Shown: in pieces, positions 43,437 to 58,400 of the stretch
Numbering within the stretch: the first letter of the stretch is position 1
Layout of the letters: each line of letters begins with the position of its first letter
Source of the DNA: Paragordius varius
Taxonomy: Eukaryota; Nematomorpha
Assembly (NCBI GenBank): GCA_964247055.1
Contig: OZ176051.1
Span: 8,618,001-8,682,000, forward strand
DNA length: 64,000 bases
Reading direction: 5' to 3'
Notes under the pieces: generated by a model
What the model was told of the DNA's origin: nothing
Databases searched by the model: none
Seen by the model: only the letters and a program-made list of their open reading frames with translations
Program-made: the position numbers and the translations under genes

Positions 43437-46290
43437 GTTGGATAAAGGTTTTTGGTGAGAGCTAAATGCTTTATTTCAAAATATATCACTAAAAATTGTA
43501 AAAAGCTAATATAAAAAGCAAAAAATATTTTTTTTGAATATTTATTTCAGTGTGGGCCTTGAAAATCCCTAGTAAAAAATGGGCTGATTCATTAATATTA
43601 ATACATTTCGATCGATAAAAAATATGATTATATCTAATTATTAATATCAATCAAAATTATTTTTAAATGCATGCTTTTTTCAAAAATTTAATTTTAGCAG
43701 AATTTTGTTAAAATATTTTCATTTGAAACATGTCGGAAATAGTATAAATACGCTAATAATTTATTTAATATTTTGATGATGCTGAACATTTCTTATACAG
43801 AATTTCTATTAAAATAATTGTGTCTTTTTATTATGATAAAATACAAATTGTGTTTTTGTACCTTAAAAAAATTACAGTCGCCCATTAAAAATAATGTAAT
43901 TAAAATGTAAATCGTATTATCAATCGCAAGCGAAAAACCAAAAGCACCATTATAATCCTTTTCCTTTTTTAATATATGTTTTATCAAGATAATTTTTTGT
44001 CCACACTCTAATATATATATAACGGAGTAAAAATTATCTGTCTCCGGACTATGCCGTTGACAAAAATTTGAGATTTATATTCTGCATTTACCTTATTTTA
44101 GGCAAAAAATTAATAGTATTCCTAAATCTAGAAAAGTAAAACCTAAACCATAACAAAGAGACAAAAATTGATATAAAACAAAAACTACGACACCAAAAAC
44201 GGTTCCGGCTATTTTGATTAAAATAACTAAAAACTTTGTTATCAAATATTTAGGGCACGAAGGGGTTTAATTTATGAATTACTATGATAGATATACGTTT
44301 CAAATGTAATTTCTTGATTTTAGATACAAGTCATTATGGTAGTTCCTTTTTTTTGAGGTAATCGCTCAGTATTCAAAATTTACAATTATCGCACATATCA
44401 TCATATTTTGTTATTGAATCTCAAACATAATTTCCAACTTTCGGAACCTTCTAAAACGGGCGCTTTCTCATAAAATAAACGCAGAAGTGCCGATCGCGAT
44501 AACAATATTCTAGATTATGGATGGAATCAAAGAATATGCTGTTATGAAACTCATTTGAAAATTCTGTCGATGCATATTTTATAATCGGAATATAAACACT
44601 AGAATATACCATTAAAACTGGTCTTAAACTTTTGTAGTTTCCAACCCCATTTATGATGGCGAGTTTCTTAACGACCCCAACAATATAAAAGAAAAATAAT
44701 AATTTCTTCGTAATAACACTTAGAAACTTTGTTGATAATATTTATCAGGATTATTTCGGGTTTGAGAAATTGACAAAAAATCTACATTTTTTACAAATAT
44801 CTATAACATTTTCTGATTCATAATAAATTATAAAAGATACTAGCTGGACCTGTCACGCTTCGGTGGCGTATCACCGATAATTATTCTTAATAATTTGCAA
44901 TAAATAGAGTTAATGGAGATAAAAATATAATAATAAACATATTTAATAAACAATGTCTTTAATTATTATTTTACGGGTTTATGCATAGGCTGAATTGTTT
45001 GCTCGAAATTGACCTAATTATTCTATCACTTATGAAAGTTAATAATCAATTATCATTTGATTTATTTTAAAATTTTCGTTTTACGAAATCATGGTTAAAA
45101 GTTATAATTTGAAATTGTGTGTATACAGCTGGGATCAAGGGATATAAAAAGTGAATCATTTGTGGTCCCTTTTTAAAGAAAAAAATGATATTATACAAAT
45201 TCCCCAGAATTGTGTTTAACTGATCTATGGCTTCTTAAGTTTTTTGAAAATTAGCCCCAGAACAACGCAATTTCTATATAGTGGCGCAGTTTTAGCGGCT
45301 ATCTGTTTACCCAGCAGCCAATATTAAAAAACCCTAGACTAAAGTTTTTGCCTTTTAACAGAAAATAATTCAAATCCTCAGTGAATTTTAACGGTCTCAT
45401 ACCCTGGGCAATAAATTTAGTTTTTTTGAAAAAAATGGCAGTTTACCGGGAGAACGGGTAAAAAGAGAGCCTAAATCAAAAAAAGTAACCCGGACAGGTT
45501 AGGCGCAATCGAAAAAATGTAAAAAAAATTATATTTGAAATCAAATCCAGGACGTTTTCCGGAAAATTGTATTAAAGACACGATTTTTGGGACTTATGTT
45601 TTCAAAAAAATCCGTTTTTTTACACGGGGTGGGTCTGAACTGGGGGCATAATTCAAAAAAAGGCAGAGCTATTGTCAGGTCATTCATTAATGATTATATT
45701 TTTTTGACATTTGGATTTGGATGGGTCTTCCGGTTTCCGGAAACAGATTAAAAAGCCAGCATTTTCCATTTTTATAAATTAGATCATAATGATCGGAATA
45801 GAAATGCTGGTATAAACAGTCTTTCCAAACCAGAAGATTTTATGATATATTTATTTATGATGATTGTTATTGTTTTATAACAATAATTTTATGTCAAAAA
45901 ACATTTTTTGTTAAATTGTATTTTTATCACTCGCGACCCAAAGATCCATATTTTAAGGAGCCCTGCATTAAAACATTATTTTATTTTAAAATTTGTATTC
46001 GTACATGTGGCCGTCTCATTGAATATGAATCGTGATTTAATTTTACCATATCTATAAGAAAATTTTAGTTAGCATTCATAAGTTAAACAACCAATATATA
46101 GTATAGTTTATTAGTCTTTACCATTCCTTTTCTATAAAATATCGTTTTACGCTTCATATTTTGCTATAATTTTAAAGTAAATTTTTATTTTTTGATTAAT
46201 ATCCTATTTTTAAGTCTTTATCTAGCCAGGCATCAAAAAGTACCGCGGAATCACGGCTTTATCTGTTTTCAAGAAATAAATTGATTTAAA
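43437..46290. other. Gene-free stretch
   Basis: Only short low-complexity frames. At about 44840-44875 the sequence ACTAGCTGGACCTGTCACGC followed by TTCGGTGGCGTATCA is GC-rich and resembles transposon ends seen in several animals, but I cannot name the family. Confidence 0.4.
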
Positions 46291-46607
46291 TTTAGAACAG
46301 GGGCCAATATGTGTCCCTCCAAAAATTTTTGTGCGGCCTGCGAAAAATTCGGAAATCCATAATTTGCAAAAATATGCTTACAAAATATTAGAATTGAATT
46401 TCCGCTATTTTCGTAAATGAATCTATTCTGTTCAATTGCCAACTAACTAGAAAAATTATATTGTGCTTGCATTTTAGAGTCTAATATCTAAAATTGGATA
46501 AATTATTTGTAAATGCCTACATATATTTCGAATGCGCCCGCCGTGCTTTTTTCGTTTAAAACGCGGCCCGCGGAGCTATTGGTGTTGGACACCCCTGCTT
46601 TAAAGCT
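46291..46607. mobile_element. hAT-like MITE, best-preserved right end
   Basis: The left end is ACAGGGGCCAATATGTGTCC then CTCCAAAAATTTTTGTGCGG. The right end is ACGCGGCCCGCGGAGCTATT then GGTGTTGGACACCCCTG. It is non-coding, about 317 bp. It serves as reference for the more decayed copies at 4718, 28858, 60383 and 61790. Confidence 0.75.
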
Positions 46608-46844
46608 CATCAAAAAATAAAATTTTTAAATGTACTTTATAATGTTTTAACATAATTTAATTCAAAAGGTGTGATTTTATCACAAAATTTTGCTCTAAAA
46701 ATTATAAATTGTAAAGATAGGGTAATATATTTTATTTAATAACCGTGAGCTTAAATTTAATAAACCACAGTTTGGAAGGATATTTGGGAAATTTAATTAT
46801 ATTTTTCTCAAGTAATATCAGAAAAAAGCTTATATATTTTAAAG

Positions 46845-47215
46845 TTTTGTGACTTCTAGAGTGTAAAATTGGGACAGCTCCAAAAACGATTGCAGCCAAC
46901 AACTGATATTAAAATCGAAATATATCCAGTTTTTGGTGGTAAAATATAGCCTAAATGCTTTTTATAGTTAACCATAATATACATTGATTTGCTTGTTGAA
47001 TTAGCCTTTAAAAAAAATTAAAGAAAATGGCGGCAAATAAGTTTGAGACGAGAATCGTTTTTACCATTTTATATTTTCTTAAAAATTTTTTTTGTATAAT
47101 CCGCCTAAAAGGCTAAAGAAAGCATAATTCGGCTTAATACCATAAAAACCTTTTTAGATATTCAAATTCAAATCGCTCTGGGATATAAAATTACCCCAAA
47201 AGGTAATGGAGTGTT
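46845..47215. repeat. Interspersed repeat family R5, copy 2
   Basis: Same landmarks as 9360-9715, including GTAAAATATAGCCTAAATGC, ATGGCGGCAAATAA and TCGCTCTGGGATATAAAATT then ACCCCAAAAGGTAA. Confidence 0.65.
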
Positions 47216-49499
47216 GATTAATTTTAACATTTTGACATTACAAAGAGAAGATAAAATTTGTTTCCTTGTGTTATTGAGTATTTCCAAATAAAATTTGAGA
47301 TTTCGAATAATAGTTTATTTTCCGATTAAATTTACTAGCCTTGCAATTTTATTATCAAGTAAAATAATGGTAATCATTTCAAATGAGTTGATTTAACCAT
47401 GAATTTTTTTATGAAACAAAACATGTTAATTTAAAGTGTACTTTTCTTTATCAAAATTACCTTGCTATATGTGTTTATCCTTGTATATAATTGATTTAGT
47501 CAACTGTATAAAAATTGTTTTTCTACTTTAAAATTTTGGTATTTTACAGTTGTATCAAAATCATGCAAATTGTAATAATAGCTATTTTATTTCTAATAAC
47601 TGGTATACTTATATGTTAATATAATTTTTAGTTTATAATGCGTCTCAAATTACTGATGACTATGCATTGAATTACACGATCCTCCCTCTGAATGTTCAGC
47701 AATGTATGTCTCGCAAATTATTATTTAATATTTTTTGTAATCATGAGTCAAATTTAAGATCAAAGGTGTAGTTATTTTCCATACGACACCTTATCCAGAA
47801 AAACTTTCACTTTAAATTAGGGAAAACTGATTTTTTTCAAAAATTTGTGAACTTTTATATATGAAATAAGTTGGAAAACTTTGTCAATCAATATTAATCC
47901 CGCAATATTTTATTCAATAGGATCGATTATTCGAGATTTATAAAATAAAGCGTTTAAAATGATAAATTTTGGAATAAAGTCAAATATATTTAAAATATGG
48001 TGTATAAAAATTTTTGGGGTAAAAATAGAACAGTTTTTCAATCTATCAGTTTTGTGTGGAAAGTCTTTTTCGCAAAGCTGCTTAGATATAGTTTTCGGTA
48101 ATAGAAATGGAAAATACGTCGTTTCTATCAAATAACATTCGTTTAGGTTTTATAATTTAAATACATTAAAATGATTTTTAAACTTTTAAGCTTATGAATT
48201 AATACATCACGTGTCCGAACGGATATGCTTTTTACACATAAAGTCAAAGCCAGTGAATACAAATAATTTATACAAATCTGACAATTTAATTTTGTTTGTG
48301 TGATTTTATAACCCCATAAAGAAACTTTTGTAAAACAATCTCCTAATATTATTCAAAATCTGGCGATAGACGATGTCAATATCAAACTTATAAATTTATT
48401 ATACTATAAATCTATTGTTTTAACAAAGTTCAGCTATTTTGATCCATCGATAAAATTTTCATAACGAATCTTCAAAAACTCCCCAAGGCTAAATCAGTTT
48501 TGAGTTTATTTTCCGTGGGAAGGCAACCCATTTTTTTAGATTGTGATAGCGAATTATCTTTGTACAAAAATTCGAGAAAAATTATCTTTACAATTGCACA
48601 AAGTTTTTTAAAAACAGTATTAAAAAGCTTTTGGGTTGCTCCGACGCTTAGATGGTTTATTAATTTATTTACCTTTATCCTAAATACTCAGCAATAAAAA
48701 GCAGTGATTTTAGCGTATATTTTGTTGAATTATTTTTTTATATCAATAAGAATAAAATTGTTTTAAAACTTACGATAGGAGGTTATATAGTTGTACATTA
48801 TTTAAATCCGTATTTTTTAACATAATAAACCTAAAGTTGGTAAATAATGGCTAAATTACAATATATAAACACTTTTAAATTTTGATGTCAAACTTTCTTG
48901 ATTTTTTTAGTGTTGCCTTGTACAATTAACAAAAATTTACATATAGATAGAAAAAATCAGGGCTATAATTTATGTTTAAAAGATAATCATTTTTTTAATA
49001 CATGTAAAATTTATATTAAAATTTATTTTAGATTTATGTGATATTAAGTCAGGATATTATGACCTCAGTCAATATCATGGAATCAGGTATCACAATCGCA
49101 CTTTAAATATTGATTATTATTAATTAAAAAGCCCCAAACTTTTGTTAAATCTAAATACCTTTTGCAGTTTGACTAATTTAGTTGGGTTTACTATTATGGT
49201 TCAAAACAAAATGACAAAACTTTTGATAATTTATTTAATTTGGTCCGATGATATCAATATTTTTCATTTCATATTAAATGTTGTGTAATACGTTTCTCAG
49301 TGTACTATAAAAGAAATTTGAATAAAAGTGGTAGACTTTAACAAAATAATCAAAGATAAGACCTTAATTATAGAAAATAAAGCTTAAAATTTGTCACCAA
49401 AAATATAAAACAGAAACTTTTTTGAAAAAGAGCGTCCCATTAATTTTTAGCTGCATTTAATTTAAGGCGAGTTTTTAAACTTTATGTAGAAATAGATAG
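47216..49499. other. Mostly gene-free; one possible exon near 48496-48607
   Basis: A frame at about 48496-48607 (plus) starts after AAATCAG and reads LFSVGRQPIFLDCDSELSLY before a GT near 48601. It is protein-like and upstream of the tentative gene at 49500, so it could be an earlier exon. The remainder shows nothing recognisable. Confidence 0.3.
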
Positions 49500-52400
49500 G
49501 TATTTTCAATATAAAAATTTATTCGGCATGTGTACATCATATTTCTAATATCTATCTATCAAGTAATCAAATGGCCTTCTTAACCAACAAAAGACATTAT
49601 CTTGAATGGATATTTTCGCCTGTATCCCAATTCGATAATTTCACACGGCACTATAAACTTGTGTTAACTCGCGCTCAAATAAAAACATTTGAATTTGCTT
49701 TCAGACATAATCAAGAAGTTTTTATAAATTCCGTACTATAGATAAATATAGGTTTATATAGATGTTTACACGGATCAACCAGAATCATGGCCTCAATATA
49801 TTTGTCCAAAAGGGATTACATGGTCATTAGAAGACTGTTTCTATTTCATTAATTACATGATTCAAATGAGATCGGAAAATGTTACTCAGGTTAGAAAATT
49901 TTTTATTGATTATTATTTGTGCGATGATTTAGTATAAGATTCGTGGTTTTGAACTGATTTAATTAATAATGTTAATACAAGTGTATGTATACAAAATAAA
50001 AAATAGATGCAACCTTTAAAATATTTTTTAATTTTTAACAATCAATACTATGCATTTTAATGGTTGCTTATTTCACACTATAGTTCGGCAATTCTCAACA
50101 TTAGTGCAAGGAAAAAGAAAGGAAAAAATTGGTTATTTAACATTTGTTGTTTTTTTCATATACTACTGTAAATGCCCAACTATAGTGTGAAATAAGCAGC
50201 CATTAAAATCATACTATTGCAACTTTTTTAAACACTCAATTATTTATTTTAGAATTCGAATTTTGACTGATTATTATTATTATCATAGGAGGTAAAAGCA
50301 TTCATAATCGATAATAAAACCCAATCCTTATTATTGACTTTGGACTAAAAATACAGGCATAGGCACATTCTCGGTATTAATTTTTTCTAATAAATTCAGA
50401 GGAATAATTGACAAAAGCATTTATATAATTTTCTATTTTAAAATATAATTAAAGTTCGATTTTTTTTGCAAATTTGCACATCTGAACCTAAACTATTGGT
50501 ATTAGTTTTTGATAAATATAGCAAAACAATTAAATTTTGGCTAACCCTTTGTATTGTAATAATATATAACCTAAATTAAAAATATCAGTCTTTATTAATT
50601 ATTTTAGTTAAAACACCCTAACTTATCCACTTCATAAAACTTTGATATGTGTAGTATTAAACTTTTTTCAGCTTTTACCGTTAAATATAAAATTCATAAT
50701 AATTGTTTTATCGACTAATTATCATTTTTGTAGTCTCTCCTTGTTTGTCCATATATCGTTTTAATTACAGGATTTTGGGATCCAAAACAGCCCCAAGATT
50801 GAAATAACGAATATAATATACCTATTATTAATTTTAATAATTTTGGTAATTTTCTGAAATGAGAAAAGACCTCTTTTGTTAAAAAATATCACTTTTACTT
50901 AGAAATTAAAAATAACATTGTTATTAATTAAAAAATTTTGTATTTGGTATTTTTCAAAACTTCTCGCGGGCTGCATTAATATTTTAGAGGAGCACGTGTT
51001 GGGCTCCCCTGATCCAAATCCCAAATCTTATAATATTATTAAATATTAATTTTATTTTGCCCATCCAAAAATATTTAAAATATTTGGTGTATTTGATGAT
51101 TGAATCGTATTACAATAAATCCTACACCCAAGTTATCATAAATATGAGGACCGTTCATTTTTTGAGACACACTCATCCATATGTTAAAAATAGAAAACGA
51201 GTTGAATACCAAATCCGTTTGACATATCTAAATGTTGTCACTTGTATTCTACGAGTAAGATCTTTTTATTCGTTTTCGGCTTGAAAAATTTATTATCACT
51301 TCGATTCGTATGCTCTAAATAATTCTCCCCTGACGATATTATATATTTATTGGGACTAAGCCTAGCGTATATCTAATTTTTTATATTAATTTTTTTAATA
51401 GCAAATCATTTGCAGTTTTATCAGAAACAGTACTATATACATGCTATTTCGCTATTAAACCCATTTTTATAAAAAATAACAGATAAGTGTGGAGGCAGCA
51501 TCTTTATTTAAGCGTCCCGATGATACATTCATTTTACAATTTAAAAATATTACTCTTTGGCTTCGTTAACAATCTGTAGCTAAACATTTATCAATTCATA
51601 TGGTCGTAAACTTTTGCCAAAATTTTCTTCAAAGCCACGTTATTTTGATATGTGGAGAGGGTAGGGCCCTACACATGACTAATTTAAAAAACTCTGGAAA
51701 ATATTGATTTTATAGTGAGTACATGTACGAGTCTCAAAACTTGGACGAAGGGACTTAAATTACGAAATTTTATTGTAAGATCAGCTAAATACGGTGGCTT
51801 CTAAAAAATGAGCGATGTATGATCTGAACCTTCGTATGGCCAACAATTTTTTCACGATTTTAAACGTCTGTTTTTTTTAAAACCCCACTTGCACGCGAGC
51901 TTAACTGAGTGGATTACGCTTCTAAAATATTTAATTTGTTTTTTATGATTAATGATTACCACCTTTTTATGCGTATTTTTTCGCAAAGGTTTCTATTTAC
52001 CATACGACCTTAGGTAGTAAGACATCTTAATATAAGGATTGGTTTAGGCTTATAAAAAATAGTTTATTTTTTTTGAATAGACTTATAAATTCATAGGAAA
52101 ATGCTCAAAATTTGAATTAATATTTTCTAATTTTATAAATATAATGTTAGGTCAGGTTGTTGTACCAATCCAATCAACTTTTCATATTGCAACTTAAATG
52201 TTTAACATCAAATTGTGATCGAAATGAAGCTATTTTCGTCAAACACATGCACCCTTTTATCCCAACGAATACTACAATATTTGATTTAATTTACAGAAAT
52301 ATGGATTCTATCAGATATTCAGATGATATCAACATAAACCACGAATATCATGTTATAATAAGCAAATGCCTTAAATTTTTTACAAGTATTTTGGATATTT

Positions 52401-55400
52401 TGATAATTACAATATTTCTTTCTATATTAGAGAGCTTTTTAGAGTTAGTTCGTTTATATTATATCAAAATAAGAATTATTAGATATTTTAAAGGTTTATA
52501 ATTCCGCTAAGATTAGTTCCCATGACACCGATTGTAAGAAAAAATATATGAGCATTATAACATTTCCTTCTTACCATAATATATGAAACCAAATTTTGAT
52601 CAAAATACGCCAAACTAATTCTTATTTAATCTTTATGTATCAGGAATAATATATTATCAAATATGCATTTTTTATATAATTCAAACATTAATTTTATTCT
52701 AAAAAACGAATTATAATGTAAAATTAAATCAAATTCCCATGAGCCATACTATTTTCTCCATAATTAATTAAATGTATTATTAAAAATAAAAAATCTTATA
52801 CATGTTAATTATGTAATTAAACCGTTTTAGCCAATTAAATTGCTAATGATCAAAAAAGCTCTCCTTACTGTAAAAAAAACAAACATAACCATATTTTAAT
52901 GAACGAGTATCAGATCTCTACATAAAATTAATATGTGACAGTACAGTTAGGAAAGTCAAATTTATTGTCAATTTTTATTTTATTCTCTGTAATATGCTTT
53001 AAATTTCATTTTTCTTGCCTTTTCCCAAAATAGGCGAATCAGCTACGATGCCAGACAGAAACGATTATTTTGAATACGGTATACATTTGATATTAACAAC
53101 ATTTATATCTTCCTTTCAATATTATTGTTTTATATCTGACACAGAGGTTAAACTTATTTTAAAAGGTTATATTGTAAAACCCGCCCAGAATTCGTTAATA
53201 AGCATAAAAATCGAAGTGAACATTATGTAAAATTTTTTTTGCAACAAAGCTGTTATGTAATAATATATGGAAATCATTTAAAAGTTTTTAATAGGTAAAA
53301 ATTTATAAGTTTTGCACAATATTAAAATATGTTGTATTTGATGGGTTTATCGCAGTGGTAGCCCTAAAAATGCTTATGGGGCTAATTATTAATTAATTTT
53401 TTTAAGATACTTATTTCGAGTATATGTATCTGAAAATGTGTCAATCAGCGAGGAAATTTATAGTCACTATGTGGTAAGCCAACCGGAAACGAGATAAATA
53501 TTTTTGCGGCCCTTGATATTTTTTAATATGTCCCAGTTGTTTAGTATATTATAAAGATGCATTCAAACTAGCGATTTAACAATTTTCGTTATTAAATTAA
53601 AATAATAATAAGATAAATAGCAAAAAGAATTATTTCATAAGGTTTGTGTGTCGATAAGCCTCTACATTATTGAGTAAGAGTCCAAAAAGCAAATAGGTTT
53701 TTTTGAAATATATATTTCATAAAATTTTAAATACATATGGGTCTTAAAAATTAATATGATAAGGATATCAGTGTCTTAAAACGCTAAGTTTTTTACATTC
53801 TGACTCGTGGATAAATATGTCATTAACCGTTCGGACCGGATATAGAAATAGGCCTATTTATTAATCAGACATTGTAAAACTTAGTTTTTTGAGGATTAAA
53901 TTTAATTTTTAAAGTGGACATTTGTTTCTTCATCCCAAAAAGCTAACAAATTATCACATTCTCACAATTAAAGAAACTAGTGTTTGATAAAACTAATAAT
54001 AATAGAAGATTATAATAAAATTATACAAATTTTGAATTTTATGTATTTTATTATTTTTTATTTCGAATGTCTATATTTTTTGATTTGTTGAAATCTTTAT
54101 AAATTAAGTTTATATTTCTTATATGCAACAATGTGACCTTTAAAAAATATCTTTAAATATTGAAACGGTGAGTTTCGCTATAAGAAGATATCATGTGACT
54201 TTTAATTTGGTAGTCCATAATGTAAATATAAATTTATAATTATCATATATTTATATTACAAATAGAGACCTATATAAATGTTACTAGTCTAAACATCACA
54301 TCGTTACGCACTGGAAAGTACAATGTTTTAATGAAAATTAATAATCAATGGAAAATTTTCAAGTATTCAAATAACATCTTATTTTTTGATAGTCGTATAA
54401 ATACTTTGAAGACATATCTCTCCAGTTAAAATTGATCTATTTATTTCATACTATTTTAAAAAATTTGGAACTCCTTTGCAAAAATATGCTCACAAAATCT
54501 TAGTAAAATTGATATTTCTTAAATATTTTTTTTCAAAAAAGGTCTTTATTAATGATATACTATAAAAAATGTTATTTGTGCATGAATTTTACTGTGTTAT
54601 GTTTGAAATCTAATAAATGGATTTCCATATATATTTAAAATGCGGCCCGCCGGGTTTTTAGAGTTAAAGATGCAGCTATGAAGCCTTGTGTATGACACAC
54701 CTGATTTAAAGCAATGAGTAGTATTAAAAAAACAAGTTTGATAATATTTTGTGTTAATATATTTACGGTTTGTCTGTATAATTTCAAAATCACTGTATTC
54801 TAAAGTATATGAGTTACTGATACTTTAAGATTTTTAAGGGCCCTGCGAAACGGTCTGTCACATTCGATTCGAATTAAGGAATCTAAAGTGCATGTCAGAT
54901 AAACAAGCCAAGCCTAAGTTGATATTTTTAAAAAAACTGTTCAAAGAAACGGTTCCAATTTAACTTTTTCTATACTAATAAAAATTATAATACAAAAAAT
55001 CTAAATGAAATTAACTACTTCGACGCCATTTTTATTTTAAAATATTTTTGCAATGTGTTTATTTGATTCCAAGGGTAAAATTAAGTTTCCTTTTTATGTC
55101 CTTAAATTAATAAACAGAAAAAATATTATATTTTGCATTACTTTTTAGCTTGTGCACACAGTCATGTTGGCTAAAATTTTACCTTTAGCTTTTACCTCTC
55201 AAATAATATCTAGAATTTTTGAGTGAATTTTTTTATTTCGGTTTATATATGCTATATAAGTGAAAATTTTTGCCATGGTTTTAATTTATTCCATATTTTT
55301 GAAAATACTTAATTTTAAACAAGCCTGGAGTATCCTACCCTAATTCGAATGAAAGGACTGAAATGAATGTGGTTTATCCAGGTGTTAAAATTATAGATTT

Positions 55401-58400
55401 CATTAAAATTGTTCGACTATGCCAAAAAAGAGATCTTGAGTTTAAATTTGTTATAATTTTTCCGCTAATAGATTATATAAATGGATTTAATTATTGGAGT
55501 CATGCGATAAGATTGCACATAGACAGAGATAATTGTTTTATTAAGTACTTAAAATATTATATGAGAAAAAAATATTTAATGTAGTGTTATTTAGATAAAA
55601 ATATGTTATTTGTTGATTACTTTCTTCAAAAGTTTTTGTGTTTTCTTCTTTATTTATCAACAACTACGGCTTTCCAGTTAATTTTAAGATTCATAGGCAT
55701 ATGATATGCCAAAGCCGAATCATCATTTTCTCTAACTGCCGTCTTATATTCTTTTATCCGAACATCTAGTCCTCTTTTAGTATGTCTTATGTAACACTGT
55801 CGCGCAGTCTGATCTGACATTTAATTTTATACATTATACATTGAGAACTAGGACTATGTGGATTGATAATTTATAGATATTATTCAATGGTTTATATATT
55901 AATGTGTTTGCTTAAGTATTTCTTTGATTTTGTGACTTAAAGATTCATAAAACGGTATTGCAAATTTCTTTTTAATGTTATCATTGTCACTCTGAATTGT
56001 TGAAGTTTTAAGTTTATTTTGTTAATGGCATTAGTGATTAAAATTTGTGGGTAATTCTGTTCTATTCTATTTTTGATGATTGTGAGGTTCTGTTCCCTAT
56101 ACTGTAAGTAATGCGTATTTCATTTAAAGTTGAAGAAAAATGCGGTATGGTTAACTTGTTATATATATTGATTTTATAATCTCATTTTTATAAGGGAAGC
56201 CACTTGAATTATTTGTGAAATTTACACTCGCCAGCAAAAGGTTGACACTCAGCACCCTTGCTACCACATTATTTGTTTAATTATTATTTTAACTTATTAC
56301 TAAAATCAATGTAGAAAATTTTGGCATTTCCCATATTATATAAAGTCATAGGTAAAAAACTGGCTATTTGGAATTTAGTTTTTGTATGTTTTTCTGTGAG
56401 CCTCAAATTTTTGGGTTCTAAAAGCCTATATATTTATTTCATGGTAAACTATAATTATTTGATAACCATTGTTTTCAAATAAAAACAAGATCTATGTGCT
56501 ATTAGCTCAATTCCATTGAAAATAAAAGATAATTCTCTCTTTATTACCTACTATGCAAATTTTGTACCAAGAATCAACAATGACATATATCAGCTAGACT
56601 TATATTCCGAAAAGGAAATGGATGAAATATATAGATCCAATCTTAATTTTAGTTTGAACGCATGGGTAAGTTAATTAAATTTAATCATTTTTAAATATAA
56701 TAAATTATTGATATTCATTTTTTGATCAATAATATAAATAAAAAAATATTGTGATTCAATTTATAGTTATTTTTGGTGTAAAGCATATTAGTGAAACCAT
56801 TAAACTTATGTTGTAACATTTTTGTATTTTCTAAAATCTGCAAATTCACATATGTCATGTATTTAAATATTTTCCAATTTACCCATAAATTTTGAATACC
56901 AATTCGGAGCAATGAATGTTATAGCGCAAAGTTTTGGAATAGAATTTTAACCATTATCAGATAGTGTTAAATGTCATTTTAACACACCATGACCTTTTGC
57001 GTTAGTTGTATCCCAGAGCGATATTAATTCGATTATCTTAAAAAGGGAATTAGGCGAATTTAAAAAATGCTTTATTTAGACGTTAAGAATTTATTTTGAA
57101 AAGGTAAAATTGTAAAAATGTATTCCTCAAATTTTTCCTGCCATTTTTTAAATTTTTTAAATCGCTGCCACAGGCAAATAAATTTATATCCTGATTAGAT
57201 CAATAAACTTTTTAAAGCGTTGAGGCTATTTTTACCAGCAAAAACTTAACATATATTGATTTTAATATCAACTTTAGTAGTTTTTTGGAGCTATTCAATT
57301 TTCGATTCAATTTAAAGTTTATTTGGGACATCGAGTTACCCTAATTTGCATTCAATTCATGTTTATTAAGAAAATTTTTAAATAGTAAATTACTGGATAG
57401 TTTCTTTAATCAAGCGAACATGCCAGAATAATTTTACAAGTTACATTTCAATTGCAAATGTAACACTCTATAGTTTATATTGATGTTTTATACAGTTTAA
57501 TTTTAACCAAACTGAAACCACCCATGGGATCACCAAAATATCACTCTTTAACTTGACTGCTAACACCTATTATACAATTATTAGAGAGGAGCCAATTAAA
57601 GTAAATATTTTAGAGGAAAAACTTTATTTGAAACTTAAAAATATTAAATATCACAATGTTCTATAAGCCATTTTCAAACGTCTTTAGAGAAATAACGAAT
57701 TATCTTTAAAGAAATGTTTGTTATGACTTGTTCAATTTATAACCACACAAATATCCGAATAAAAAAATTATATATATTTACTGTGTGCGAAAAAGTTATT
57801 TTTTTTCATGAAATAGCTTATGATCAGTGAATTTATTTGCCGCAAAAATTTTAATTTATTGACGACCTAGTTTCTGAAATATTAAGAGAAAATCAAAATC
57901 GGACAAAAAGTGAAAATTAAGGACTCAAATAATGATAACATTTGAGATAATATGGTTGATTATCATTTTATGAGATATTTTCTATATATAAATAGCCTAA
58001 AATCATATATACCATTTACAATTCAATTTTACCCTTAAACAATTCAAATTCACCCTTGAACAATTCAAATTCACCTATTCAAATTCACCCTCAAATAAAA
58101 TATATGTTTTTTAAGATTAAAAATTACCTATATTTTATATGTTTTTAAAAAATAAAAATTTTGTTTTAAATAAAAATAATACTGAAATAATAATAAACTA
58201 TACCATAATATTTCATATTAATAATAAGTTATATTACTTCGAAAACACATAATTTATTTTTAGGGTGAATTTGAATTGTTCGAGGGTGAGTTTGAATTGT
58301 TTAAGGGTAAATTTGAATTGTTCAAGGGTGAATTTGAACTGTAAATGGTATATGAATAGAGTTTCTATAAAATCTCAGATCAAAAGATGGCGTTCTTTAA

